NCBI RefSeq assembly: GCF_024586455.1 | Contig: NC_065923.1 | Span: 66,933,076-66,997,075 of the forward strand | Reading direction: 5' to 3' | From: Bactrocera neohumeralis | Lineage: Eukaryota; Arthropoda; Insecta; Diptera; Tephritidae | Length of the DNA: 64,000 bases | Shown: piece after piece, positions 20,931 to 32,300 of the stretch | Layout of the letters: each line of letters starts with the position of its first letter | How positions within the stretch are numbered: the stretch's first letter is position 1 | Translations under genes and position numbers: made by a program | The notes under the pieces: model-generated | The model's database searches: none | What the model was told of the DNA's origin: nothing | The model's input: only the letters and a program-made list of their open reading frames with translations

Positions 20931-23124
20931 AAGAATTCACGGAAATGCTGCACAAAGTCACTTCCACTAACAACATGGCAACTACGCACCCAAACTTTAA
21001 GCAGACACACACTCACACACACTAAGCATCAATGATGAAATTTGCAGAGAGTTATTTATTTAATTATATATGTATGTTTGTATGTTGTATGTGTATTGCT
21101 CGGGTATATACTTAAATAAATTGGCATGCAAGTGTAAGCTAATTTGTCCACACATTTCCTTAGTATGCTGCAGCTGTGCGAATATGCTGCTTGTTGCACG
21201 CATGCCTGCCCCTGCATGCATACATACTACTTTGCATATATGTATTTGTTCATACCAATTGCTGCGGCATACCATGCCAAGCGTTTGTGTGTCCATTTAA
21301 AATCAGCATCTCAAGGTTGCTGTCATATAGAAATTCTCTCAGTAGTAATAACCAGGGAAAGCTTATGTTTGCATGTATTCATCTGCCTCTGCGTTTGCTA
21401 TATCTTTTGTGCGACATAAAGGTAGTGTCTGCTTCGTTTCGTAAAATTTTGTGTATCTTGATTGGTTGTACATAATATATTTATAATTAAACAACCGTTT
21501 TCGAAATTTCGGGATTCGAAAAATTAGTCCCAAATATCTCTGGTTTCTATAACTATATACTATATCTATAACTCTTAGTATATGCTTGAATATAATATAT
21601 TAATAACTAAACAACTTTAGGATTTTGGGATTTCGGGATTTCAAAAGTAGTTCCCGAAAATTTGGAATTCTATAACTGAAAATATACTAAACTTTCGACT
21701 TAGCACTTATAATGTGGCTTGCTCTATTTATTACAAGCCACTTTATGTAGCAATTTAGTGCTTAACATAACCAGCGCACCTAACAAATCGTAAACCGCCT
21801 ATAAGTAGGCAACGTAATTACTCATTTCCGCGTAAAATATTGATGTGTGCATCCAAATAATCGCCTGCCACACCAATTGACCTTGTTGTGTTGGCTATTT
21901 TACGCGCAAAAATCACGTGTATTATTATTGTAATTAATGTTTTCATTTTCTCCAACTCCTCTTTCCATCAGCCATTTCGCAGCGCCTAAAGGTAGGCCAG
22001 CGCACATATCGCACGATACGCTGACGTGAGCCATGTAATAAGTGTTTACGTTAGCGCATTGCAACTACAACATACTACGTTTAAAAATACTTAACAACAA
22101 CAATTACAACAACAGCGCGTATAATTAGCATTGCATTGTAAATCATGTTAGCCGGTTGAGCGCGTGTAGTCGTCAACTGAAAAAGCGACAATTAACTTTA
22201 CAGCTGTTATTGCGTTCGCACGCTGCACTTTTCACCCGGAGCGCTTAACCTCGCTTCGTTTTAACTTTTTGTGCGTGCTCTTTATTGGCTTTTTCGTCGT
22301 GTTTTTGCCCTGCCTGCAATTCAATTAGAGCGCAATTTGTGTTTTTAAAGGCGCACTCAAAATTTCACCTCAAGCCTTACGCCGCTCCCGAAAACCTTGC
22401 TATGCACGTCATTGGCTCAGCGGTCCGCCTTTTGCACGTCCACACATCCAAATGTTTGTTTTTAGTGCAACTGCACGACATATCTCTACCTTATCTACAC
22501 ATCTTCTGCTGTTTTCACCTGCCTCAACGAATGCTTTTGAACCCCTGTTGCATGCTTGTAAAGGCGATTTTTTTTCGCTTCCAAAGTCTACGCCACTCAA
22601 TTTTGATGTCACACCTTTCATACACTTCGCCTACCATTAATTCGTCAATTTTTTTCTCGCTCGTCGCGCCTATGCCAGTAACCTTGTGCTAGTGCTCTCA
22701 ATTACTAACGGCATTCGATGTATTTACTATGTGATTGTAGTTGTAATGGAAGAAAGGCACTGAAAGTGAATATGCAAGTAAGCCCATTAATGAACCAGGA
22801 GGTAGGTGCGTCGCTCAAAATGCAGAGCGAGTCTTGCCATATTTTTGTTATTTTGGTTTTAGTATTAGGTTGAGTGTTAATTAGTAATACAACCAATAAA
22901 CGAAAAGTTTAGATATTTGTAGCACAAAAAATTAAAAAAAAAAAATTAAACAAAATAACTAATCCACCTACTTTAATAAGTGATTTATCCTTGGGTATAT
23001 TGGGATGTGTTAAGATCGTTTCGTAAATGAAATAATCTTCAGAACGCCTTAAACTTACTCGGTAACTAGTTCTGTTTCCCTTCGACTTATAAGCCTGTTC
23101 AGATGATATAAAAACATTCTAATT
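20931..23124. other. Noncoding stretch
   Basis: No gene recognised. Overlapping frames at 21060-21475 and 22285-22692 are rich in C, L and H and lack motifs. The latter opens at a TTG codon, not ATG. The GC-richer part 21975-22270 has CCTAAAGGTAGGCCAGCGC and could be regulatory, but nothing specific is visible. Confidence 0.4.
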
Positions 23125-23884
23125 ATACCCTGAATAGGGTATATTAAGTTTGTCACGAAGTTTGTAATACCCAGAAGGAAGCGTCAGAGACCCTATAAAG
23201 TATATAAATGATCAGTATGTTGAGCTGAATCGATTTAGCCATGTCCGTCTGTATATATACGAACTAGTCCCTCAGTTTTTAAGATATAGTTTTGAAATTC
23301 TGCAAACGCCATTTTCTCTTCAAAAAGCTGTTCATTTGTCGGAACTGCCGATATCGGACCACTATAACAGATAGCTGCCATATAAACTGAACGATCGGAA
23401 TCAAGTTCTTGTATGGAAAATTTTCACATTTGACAATGTATCTTAACGAAATTCGGTATAGCTTTTTTCTAAGGCAATAATGTTATCTCCGCAGAAATTG
23501 TTCAGATCGGTTAACTATAGCATATAGCTGCCATACAAACTGAATGATCGGAATCAAATGCTTGCATGGGAAACTTCCTCATTTGACGATATATGTATCT
23601 TCACGAAACTTGGTATGAGTTATTGTTTATAGAAATAATGTTACATCAGAGAAAATTGTTCAGATCGGCTCCATATAGTATATAGCTGCCATGCAAACCG
23701 AACGATCGGAATAAAGGGCTGGTATGGCAAACTTTTGCATTTGACGTGGTATCTTCACGAAATATAATATACATATAACATAATCTCCGAGCAAATTGCT
23801 GAGATCGGATTACTATATACAAACTGAATACATAGTTACTAAAAGAAATGGAACTGTGAAGGGTATATTAGCTTCGGTGCAGTT
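23125..23884 (+). mobile_element. DINE family 1 copy B, near full length
   Basis: It starts with the family palindrome remnant CCCTGAATAGGG (23128-23139) and runs through AGTTTGTCACGAAGTTTGTA, ATGATCAGTATGTTGAGCTG, a short GTCCGTCTG remnant instead of a long microsatellite, and three repeats of an ATCGG...CATATAGCTGCCAT block. It closes with GAAGGGTATATTAGCTTCGG. Only the first hairpin arm CTTCGG (23872-23877) is intact; a mariner element begins directly afterwards. Confidence 0.75.
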
Positions 23885-24715
23885 GAAAAAGTCTTTTCGT
23901 ATTTCTAATCAAACTTCCACTTGTTTTTTATTGTTATAATGAACTTTATTGAACCAAATATGTACCATTTTGGTCGGTAACATTTTGCCTTTTTTCCACT
24001 AGAGACTTTGTTTCATCAGTGTAAAACTTTTCTGGTTTCTCCTCGAAAAACTGCGATAAGTAATTTTCACAGGCTTCAGGGATATATGGTGGATGCATCA
24101 AAACTACCCAGACAAGCTCTCCCAATTTTTGCCGAGTCAACAAAAATGTTTGTGGCTTAGCGTTATCCTGATGGAGGAAGAAGCTCTTTCTCTTATTCTT
24201 CTTTTTGTAGCCAGCCTTGTTGAGATGGTTCAAAACCGTTTGATGATGAATGTCAAGTTCCTTAGCGATGTCATGGTTGCTTATTTGATGGTCTTGGTCA
24301 ATTTTTTTGCATATTTCTATTTCATCGACTTTTTTAACGATAGGTCGACCAGAGTGAGATGCATCTTTGACATCGAAACTTCCAGAACGGAAGCGAGCGA
24401 ACCATTGTTGCGCTACACGAACCATTGTTGCGCTATATGAACTAATGCAGCATCGTCTCCGTAAACTTCACAAATTTCATTCGTGGCTTGCGTGGCATTC
24501 TTCGCTTTTTTATACAAAAATTTCAACATATAGCGATTGTTTTTCATTATTTTCACTCATTTTTGAACAATTTTTCAACTTTCCCGAATTTAATTTTTTT
24601 GTTTAAATGAAGCTAAAAATCGCACCCTTCCAACGCTACTAAACAATGTGATTGGTAGCACTGTAGATATACGACTGTAACGACATCTATTGACAAATTA
24701 CGAAAAGACTTTTTC
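23885..24715 (-). mobile_element. Internally deleted mariner
   Basis: Terminal inverted repeats GAAAAAGTCTTTTCGTA (23885-23901) and TACGAAAAGACTTTTTC (24699-24715) enclose a shortened transposase gene on the minus strand. At about 830 bp it is well below the ~1.3 kb of complete mariners. Its left end lies against the 3' hairpin of DINE copy B. Confidence 0.8.
23946..24560 (-). pseudogene. Mariner transposase, core deleted and frameshifted
   Basis: The N-terminus begins near 24560 (MSENNEKQS, alternative frame from 24547) with KNATQATNEICEVYGDDAAL. A 20-bp tandem duplication (24398-24417 and 24418-24437, unit starting CGAACCATTGTTGCG) then shifts the frame to a stop after AQQWFV. The main frame resumes with QQWFARFRSGSFDVKDASHS, GRPIVKKVDE and the second helix-turn-helix ISNHDIAKELDIHHQTVLNH. 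A deletion near 24195 joins AGYKKK directly to FLHQDNAKP, removing the first catalytic aspartate. A second near 24082 joins MHPPY to EACENYLSQFFEE, removing the third. It ends at 23946. DNA-binding segments survive; catalysis cannot. Confidence 0.85.
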
Positions 24716-25119
24716 GACATTTTTTCCTATATAACGATCCAAATTACGCAAGATGGATCACTTCAAAACGAATATATAGCCGCTACCATCAAATTTTATA
24801 CCTCATCTACGCGTGGTTCCCCTCTGTTTGTTAGCGAACAAGGCTCACGTGTCCAAGTAAATCGGCTCGATAAAATAAACCAATTACATGGCAGCAGGTT
24901 TATACTCTACAATCGATATCTGGACAGCAGAGAGGCTAAATGGACTGACAGTCAATCTTAAACCACCTTATCAAAGAAACCACAATAAAGAAGCCTCGGA
25001 TAAAACAAACACCCACCAAGATTTGCTGGCATAACAACAAAACTAGTTGTGGTGCAAAAACTGCAGCGAAAATAGGGCGCAGAATGAACGGCTTAAAAAC
25101 CATAGATATGTGTACCAAC
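24716..25119. other. Unassigned sequence, possibly retroposon-derived
   Basis: Composition resembles the retroposon fragments that follow (short open blocks, CGAACAAGGCTCACGTGTCC, GGACAGCAGAGAGGCTAAAT). No frame gives a motif I can name. Confidence 0.3.
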
Positions 25120-25385
25120 TCCACCTACATATACGTTGAACTTCCAAAGCGATAGTATAGAATTTGTAAACGTGGAATCGTTTGGTTACTTGGGCAGTAG
25201 TAAGAATATATTTGGAAACCGATGATTTAAGGAAGACATCAGCAACGTATAGTGTAGACCAATCAAGCTTTAGGCGCCTTTAATGTAGTCTGGAGGTTCT
25301 CGTTCAAGACAGGCATACTAAAATAAAAATATTTAACTCCAACATTAAGTCCCCACTTCTATACATCAAAGCTATTAAAGATCGA
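25120..25385 (+). mobile_element. Decayed reverse-transcriptase fragment
   Basis: With frame changes the plus strand reads IEFVNVESFGYLGS, then EDISN, AFGALNVVWR and FKTGILK. This is the block that follows the YADD box in RTE/CR1-type polymerases (VESFVYLGS...DIGRRI...A...WRS). Many stops. Joined without a clear boundary to the next fragment. Confidence 0.5.
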
Positions 25386-25439
25386 ACCAAATGTTATCAA
25401 CTGAAATTCACAAGGCAGCCGCCAGAAAGGCCGATCCGC

Positions 25440-26345
25440 TCTAACCAGGAGAAAAATGCGCATAAGGGAAGCTCTCAGAACCACTACAGCGGCGACCATT
25501 GAACTAGGGCTAAACCTGCTACCTATAGACCTCTTGCGTGGCAAAATCGTCGGTGGGCGACTATTGGCTGCAGGAGAATTTACACATAGAATCTTTGGAT
25601 ATAGCTCGGTAGGTAATAGCGGTTTGGCAAACACGATTCCACTTTTCAACTGGAAAAAAAGATTCAAAGGAAATATAGAAAAAAATGGCTGGCGTAAAGG
25701 TATATTATCTACGCGCAACACTATAAACATTTATACGGATGGCTCGAAAATGGACGATGGAGTTGGGCATAAGGAGGCTGTCCGACCATTGCAGTATACA
25801 TTTCGCTATTGCGAAAGCCGCGGAGTTAGCCTCCAATGCATCAGCAGACAACTCCAGAGTCAACATTTACGTTGACAGCCAAGCAGCAATCAAGGCTTTT
25901 ACCTTGCTTCGCATATGGAAGAAGAAGTGTCTTGGAAAGCAGTGTAGCAGTGAAGAGCGTCGTCAGAACAAAGCCACTTCACTTCTACTGGGTGCCAGGT
26001 CACAAATGAGTCGAGAGCAATGTGATAGTGAGCGAGATTGTTAAGAGCGATGTTCTGATATCACCTGAAACCCATTAATTGTCTATACGGCTATCTGAAC
26101 AGAAGCATGCCAAGGAAAAACAAAAGGCGGTGTAACTATCTAACACTCGATAAAAGGGACTGTAAGAACATGACTGGAATACTAAAAGTTCACCGTCTGG
26201 TGGCGGCACACTATCGTGAAGACTGCAGGAAATGTCAAGAGCAACCACTGGGGAAATAATAAGGCAACTTAGAAGCCATTGAAGCAAAAGTGCCGAGCCC
26301 AAATAGAGTATCTATGATGTCCTTTATGGTGTCTATAGAAGTGCT
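25440..26345 (+). mobile_element. Decayed I/LOA-like retroposon fragment with RNase H
   Basis: C-terminal part of a non-LTR polyprotein on the plus strand, cut at the right by the assembly gap or by decay shortly before it. The order (polymerase tail, RNase H, then a GILKVHRLVAAHY and CRKC block) matches that of the better-preserved element at 31247-34702. It is a different, older copy and not the same family. Confidence 0.65.
25456..26270 (+). pseudogene. RNase H-containing retroposon ORF2 remnant
   Basis: It opens with REALRTTTAATIELGLNLLP, the tail of the polymerase. The RNase H domain shows INIYTDGSKMDDGVG (catalytic aspartate codon 25738-25740), AIAKAAELASNASADNSRVN, then IYVDSQAAIKAF (aspartate 25874-25876) and YWVPGHK (25986-26003), which is followed at once by a stop. 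After the stop, VESNVIVSEIVKSDVL and later RRCNYLTLDKRDCKNMTGIL continue the C-terminus. At least two frameshifts lie between these blocks. Non-functional. Confidence 0.7.
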
Positions 26346-26380
26346 ATTTATTCATTTTCAGAGTAATGAGGTTAACTAAC

Positions 26381-26480
26381 NNNNNNNNNNNNNNNNNNNN
26401 NNNNNNNNNNNNNNNNNNNNNNNNNNNNNNNNNNNNNNNNNNNNNNNNNNNNNNNNNNNNNNNNNNNNNNNNNNNNNNNN
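26381..26480. other. Assembly gap (100 N)
   Basis: Exactly 100 unknown bases, the usual placeholder for a gap of unknown size. Open frames running through it are meaningless. Sequence order across it depends on scaffolding. Confidence 0.98.
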
Positions 26481-27039
26481 GGATAAAAGGAGTTAGTTTC
26501 GAAGAAACGAGTCTCAAATTTTTGGTACCTATACAGCCGCTGCATGAAGTGCAGTGGTTCTGAGGCCTATTCCTTCCAAAATATTCGGAGTATACCAATG
26601 AACTTCGGGACTATATTTTAATAGTTTTTCAATTGATTAGAGCGAAAAATTTTTTTAAGTTTTTGAAAATTTTAGCGGTATTTCCCTCCTTAAATCATCT
26701 TGGAATATGTGGAACTAAAATTGAATAAAAATATCAAAATTTTCGTCCACACTAACCGAAAATACTAACCGGAATAAGGCAAAATATCTTCTACATTGCT
26801 TTTAAAATGCTTTAGAATGCAAATTCTGTTGCTCCATCTTACTTTATGATCTCAGTGATCTTCAACTGTGAGAGTTCTTTCTGTAACAAAAGTTGTATGA
26901 AGTTTACTACATGGTAATTTCGAGTATCTCAAATGCAAAAATGCCGATCCTTAATGAAAGTAAGACTAGTATCAGGATATGGAAAGAGTTACTTAGGATT
27001 CGAAGGGATCAGTGAGGGTAAAATGTATATGTTGGTAAA
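26481..27039. other. Noncoding stretch
   Basis: No gene or repeat recognised after the gap. Confidence 0.35.
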
Positions 27040-27245
27040 TGATCAGGCTGACGAGTTGTATATACAAACAAGTTCCACAGTTTTTGCGGCATCGATTTGA
27101 AATTTTACACACCTCCACTAGAGCATATGGCTGCCATAGAAATTGATCGAACAAAATGAATTTCTTTCATATATAACTTTCTCGTTCGACAAGATATCTT
27201 AAAGGATTTGGGCATAAAATTTGTAATTTTCTCAAATAATTCAAG
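27040..27245 (+). mobile_element. DINE family 1 copy G (fragment)
   Basis: It contains AATGATCAGGCTGACGAGTT, TATACAAACAAGTTCCACAG, TCGATTTGAAATTTTACACA, AGAGCATATGGCTGCCATAG and TTCGACAAGATATCTTAAAG in family order. Both ends are lost. Confidence 0.55.
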
Positions 27246-30200
27246 TTAAAATTGGGTCTATAAATATATGTGAGTTTTTGAGATTACTTATGGTGGCTCT
27301 TGGCATTTGAGAATTCACTAAAAATGTTGGGTTTCTTTCAAATCGTTTTATCATTTTTCCTATCCGATTTTTTCTCAGTGATTTAGTTTGACATGCAATG
27401 GTTAACCGATACCGTTGAACTCTGTATTTTACTGTTTTTTTTTACTCTCGACAACTCTTGATTCGAGCAAACGTCCAGCAAATTGATATTCTACCATCGA
27501 ACAGCTTTTTCGAGGCTATTACTTCATCAAGATAGTAATGAAATAATACAAAAAAAATGTTTACTTTTAAAAAATATGGTAGTTCGCTGGCGTTGAGGAT
27601 CGCGTCTGTGTAGTACAGTTCCTAGGAAAGTTTATAAGACATTATCTTGCATTGAAAATAATCCAAGTTTACTTATTGCCTGGTAGTATATCTCATTTCA
27701 CTGATGCTTTTTTAATTTACATAAAGCAGAGTATATCACTTTAATAAACTTTTTAATAAACTTGCGCTATTCTAATTCAATTTGGCACCATCAATGACCC
27801 GACCGTGTGATTTAGTAAAGAACATGTTCGCCACGTCGTATGAGCAACATGTTTGCAGCACTTCTAAGCATTCATTCATATATAAAACTAGTTTCTTCAT
27901 AGCATACATGCAAACATATATGCATGCGTATGTATTCTATTGCGGCACTAACTTTGATAAATGGAAAACTTTTCAAAGAGCCATTCATGTGCGATGACCC
28001 GCCAGCACTAAAACTGAATCAAATGTGGACGCAGCGGTGTGAATTTCTAAAAAGGAATGAAATTGTTTGGCATAAGAAAAATGGTTTGCGGATGAAGTGA
28101 GGCATGTGCAGGACCGAATACTGATTGCAATTTTTTTAGTTTTAGTTTTCTTTATTTCTACCTTATTCTTCAACAAAAACAAACTGATTTCAGTTATTTC
28201 ACATGTTTGGATAAAGTGTTGAAGGTAGGAGGGTTTATAGTGAAAGTATAGAGAGCATGAGGCCAGCAGCGACTGATAAGATCGCTTTATATTTGCACTA
28301 GTGTTAGCCATTTGCTACATTTTCCTTTTTAGAGGATTCTTCTAAATAACCGCCCGTTTAGTTACATATACATATATATATATATATATCTATGTAGCAA
28401 CAATTTGTGTGTTCTGCCACTCCGCTGCTTGTTAAAATAAAGTTTTTATGGCAATTATATAGCCAACGCAATCGCCACAATAATTTCAACTCGTTTACGT
28501 TATGCCATATGCAACTTTGTATTTACTGTTTTTCACTCTCTTCCTCTTTTGACTTTATGTTCCTTGTACTCATGTGAATATGATATATTGGTGCGCATTT
28601 TGAGTTGTTCCGTTTGAAAACTTTTGATAGCGTGAACGTTTTGCGGTTTTTGGCTCTTGAGGCAGGCAACATGTATGTGAAACATTAGTGTATCAAGTGA
28701 GTAAGTGAAATTGCCACAAGTGATTGTTATGTAATACTCGCACGCATAGCAAGTACAAGGGGTAGTGTGTGCTGTTTTCTACTGAGATGTGTATTTTGGT
28801 GACAAATTTTCTATAATTGATTATATGATGAATGATTAAATGATCAAACAAATCAGGTTATATAAGTAGTATTAAAGAGATAATAACGACAGTTTAGTGA
28901 AGTTTGAGTATATATTTTCTTTTCTATGACCTATAGACTTATTCATTGTCTCTGATTGCCTAGCTAGCAGCTATAGCTGGAAGGGGTTCATTGCGCCTCT
29001 GCACTTACTTACGATCCTCTTGATAACTGTCTATTAGATGTGACCCTGAGTTTAGCGTTCAAAGCAGTTCATTTTAAATTGATAGGAAAATTTATGGAGT
29101 TAACAGCTCTACCAACATTACTTGACGGCGTTTTACTGCAAGCTCAAGCCGATTTAACACCCCTTTTACACTACTTTTCATGAGGATGATTTCATCGCCT
29201 CATTTCATCACTCGACCAAAACACTGTCCTTTTTTGAGAGCAGTTCCGACCCCTCGACCAGCGTAAAGAAGAAATCATTCCAATCTACACATTAATGCTA
29301 CATTAAATCCGTAACGACGGGAGGAACGTATCCTGGCCAAAGTTTTAACAGAGAGAGCCTTGGCATTAGCTTGCCTGCCGGAACGACACAAAGAGTTCAA
29401 ATGAATACAAAAACTAGAGTCCTATCAGTTTAAGCCGGTTTGTAAGGAGTCTTACAAGCCGAAGATCATCCCTGCTGGATAAAATGTTTATTTAAATAGG
29501 GGTTGAGACACTGTTTCTTCACTGCGTGGATTCATGATTGTCGTGCGCGAGCAATTTGTTGCATATTGCTTATTTGATTGGTCATATAGTTTGGGGAATG
29601 CTTACCCACACAAGCAAGCAACAGATTTGGATTGTAATGTTGTTTGAGTGTAGTACATTGCTTGCTTGAGTGGTTGTGTAGTCAAACATTGTAGTTGCCG
29701 AGAGCCATAAAAGTTCGAGTGTTTATCGGATCTGTTGAAATACACAATACATAAGTACATACAAGCATACATACATACATATATTGATACATTTATCAAT
29801 AACAGAAATGATTGTAAACAACACTCACAACATATTAGTGCTTTGGAGGAGAGTCACTTGCTTTGAAGTGCCGTGTGTGATCATCGAGTAAAGTGTAGGT
29901 CAATATTTGTTGTAATATTGATATTGTTGTGCACACATAAATTTAGATTTTAGCTTTAAGCTGTGCTATTGTTTATTTAGATCATAAGGAGCAAATATTA
30001 ATTTATATTTAATTACGTATATTTTTGATAGTAGTAATTCAAGTAGTTTATTAGAATTTCGTCACATATTCCCTCAATCCTCATTCTTTTCCAATTTGGG
30101 ACCTACATTTGTACACACTATTAATGCTTCACATTCAGCTAGTATAATTCAAAGCCAAAACCGGACAAATTCTTGACGATCTGTAGTACGTTCTAATCGT

Positions 30201-31234
30201 GAACAAACATTTTCAGAACAGTTTTCATCTATCGTCGAAGCGCTAATAGGGCTATCGATCCCAGCCAGTTCGCTCGGTTCACCAAAGGTATGAGGTCCAG
30301 CAGAAATTAGAGAGTCTAGGAAAACATAACGTGCTGTTTCGTTCTTGCTTTTCTTTAGATGGAGTTCGACAGCTGTTATTTCTTTTGTAGCTGCAGAAAA
30401 TATGTCACAAATGCTTTTGAACCGTGCTACTGAGATACTCTCCAAACATAAATTGGCATCTGTCCCTGACTTGGAAATTGCAGTTCGACTTTTCATGCAG
30501 CTTTTTTGTAGATGATTATCTCAGAAGTGGATGAAAAGGCACTCCGATCGAGAATAGGTTTACATTCATAAAAAAAAAAAAAAATTCAAGCATTCATGCA
30601 AGAAATCTATTCAATATACAAAGCCCATAAGTGCTGGGATGAAAATTAGAAATACAATGAGATTCTGTTATTTTTGCGACAGAACGCTTCTGAGTGGACT
30701 TTACTTGGCTAGATATTCAAGTACATCTGTGTCTTTCCTGCTTTCAGTCTGTATACGTGACGATGCTAGACAAGTCGGTTCGACTGTTGCAAGAACTCGG
30801 TTCGAAAGCCAACTGCGAAACTCGTTTTTACCATCGTGGTATTCTCAAGCACCCATGGTCTGAGTGAAACATCAACTGCATTTGGTAGGAGTCCGGACGT
30901 GCTAAAGATATATTGCATAAGGTATGGAACCAGTAATCTTAAGGAGATCTATGAATGATTCTATAATAACAGGACTTCTTTGAGTTACATTTTTTTCTTC
31001 TTTGAAAATATTCTTAATATTTAGTTTGTCCATCAAATATTTTTATGAATAATAAACAATTCTTCATTAGTTAAAAAAAAACGCGAAGCAAAAGAACTAA
31101 AATCCATACTAAAAACTTCCAATTGCAAAATAGGTAATAAAAAATTCATTAAACATGCATTAATTTTCCACACTAGAGCATTACAAAATGAGCACTTGTC
31201 ACCGTGTATTTCATTAACAATTTCGTGTCATCTC
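27246..31234. other. Long noncoding stretch
   Basis: No gene recognised. There is a TA microsatellite at about 28371-28390 and a TACA run at about 29756-29782. The minus-strand frame 30496-30149 (115 codons) has the segment AGPHTFGEPSELAGID. This faintly resembles the GAHTFGHPTELAGVE segment of the retroposon at 31247-34702 and could mark a decayed inverted relative, but the rest does not match. The part at 29040-29470 has a coding-like look but no motif. Confidence 0.35.
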
Positions 31235-31289
31235 AATATGCGCGACGACTTAGGCGCTGAAATAACGCTCCTGGAGGAAAGTCTGAAGG

Positions 31290-32300
31290 ATGAAATTCCT
31301 CCAGATTAACCTCCAGCATGCGAAGGCGGCCTCCGCCAATCTATTGCTCCGTCTGGAACAAGATGGAGCTGATGTCGTCCTGATCCAGGAACCGTGGCTG
31401 ACTGGTAACGGGATATCTGGATTGAGGACAAAGAGCCACAGGCTCCTGTCGGCCAAGGGTGCAGGTAGGAACAGAGCCTGTATGCTGGTAAGGAATGAAT
31501 TAACGGTATTTCTTTTACCTAATTTCAGCAGTGCTGACATTGTGACAGCGAAACTGGAGTGTGACACCGGAGATTTCTGGCTTATCTCCGCATATATGCC
31601 ACACGATGATGTGGTGGAGCCACCTCCCCTAATGCTGAGAAGGACCTTAGCCGAAGCGTCTAAGGCTGGCACTGGCGTCATCATCGGCTCCGACGCTAAC
31701 TCGCGGCACCAAATCTGGGGAAGCTCGGATACGAACATTAGAGGTGAGTCGCTTTTTGATTTCATTATTGGCGAAGATCTTCGCATTTGTAATAGAGGAG
31801 ACTCTCCTACTTTTGTGACCGCTGGCAGGGAGGAGGTCCTCGACCTCACCCTAACCTCACAAGCGATTGCCCCGCTGATCTCGAACTGGAGGGTCCTCGA
31901 CGATCACTCCTTTTCGGATCACAGGTACATCGAGTTTAGTCTAGTCGGAGAACGTCCGCCTAGGAAATCCTTTAGGAATCCTAGGTACACGGACTGGGTA
32001 GGTTACCGCAGAAGGCTTCGGCAAACTCTCCCGCGCGCACCGGAGGTGGACGCGTTGGCCACCACCGATGCGGTGGAGGAGTGGGTTGAAGTCTTCAGCT
32101 CGGCGTGTAAGGCTGCGCTGGAGAGGTCTTGTCCACTGAGATCGCCGAAGGGCAAAGAGAAACCTCTATGGTGGACTATGGAGCTCTCAGATATTAGGGC
32201 GTCTTGCAGACGGCTTTTCAACAAGGCCCGCAGGAGTGGGTTATCTGATGACTGGGCTTTGTATAAAGTAGGACTTTCAATATACAAGTCCGAGTTAAGA
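31290..32300 (+). pseudogene. Retroposon ORF2, endonuclease domain
   Basis: The start is an ATG at 31290, followed by MKFLQINLQHAKA. Apurinic-type endonuclease residues are all visible: Asn7 (QINLQ), Glu34 (LIQEPW), Tyr102 (SAYMPH), Asp135 and Asn137 (GSDANSRHQIWGSS), Asp185 (EEVLDLTL) and Ser209-Asp210-His211 (FSDHRY). The domain nicks target DNA to prime reverse transcription. The frame is intact to about residue 336. A single-base shift near 32300 moves the true continuation (TSWKRFCEKVEGC) to another frame, although the first frame stays open to 32564. Confidence 0.85.

Noticed and set aside
22285..22692. 135-codon plus-strand frame as a possible gene
   Set aside because: It opens at TTG rather than ATG, has no motif, and is rich in C, F, H, L and S as expected from local composition. 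Overlapping frames on both strands are equally open.
26344..26598. Frames spanning the N run
   Set aside because: They translate unknown bases.
30149..30496. Minus-strand 115-codon frame as a retroposon C-terminus
   Set aside because: Only a short stretch (HTFGEPSELAG) resembles the nearby element; the rest does not align. I noted it in the noncoding entry rather than calling it.
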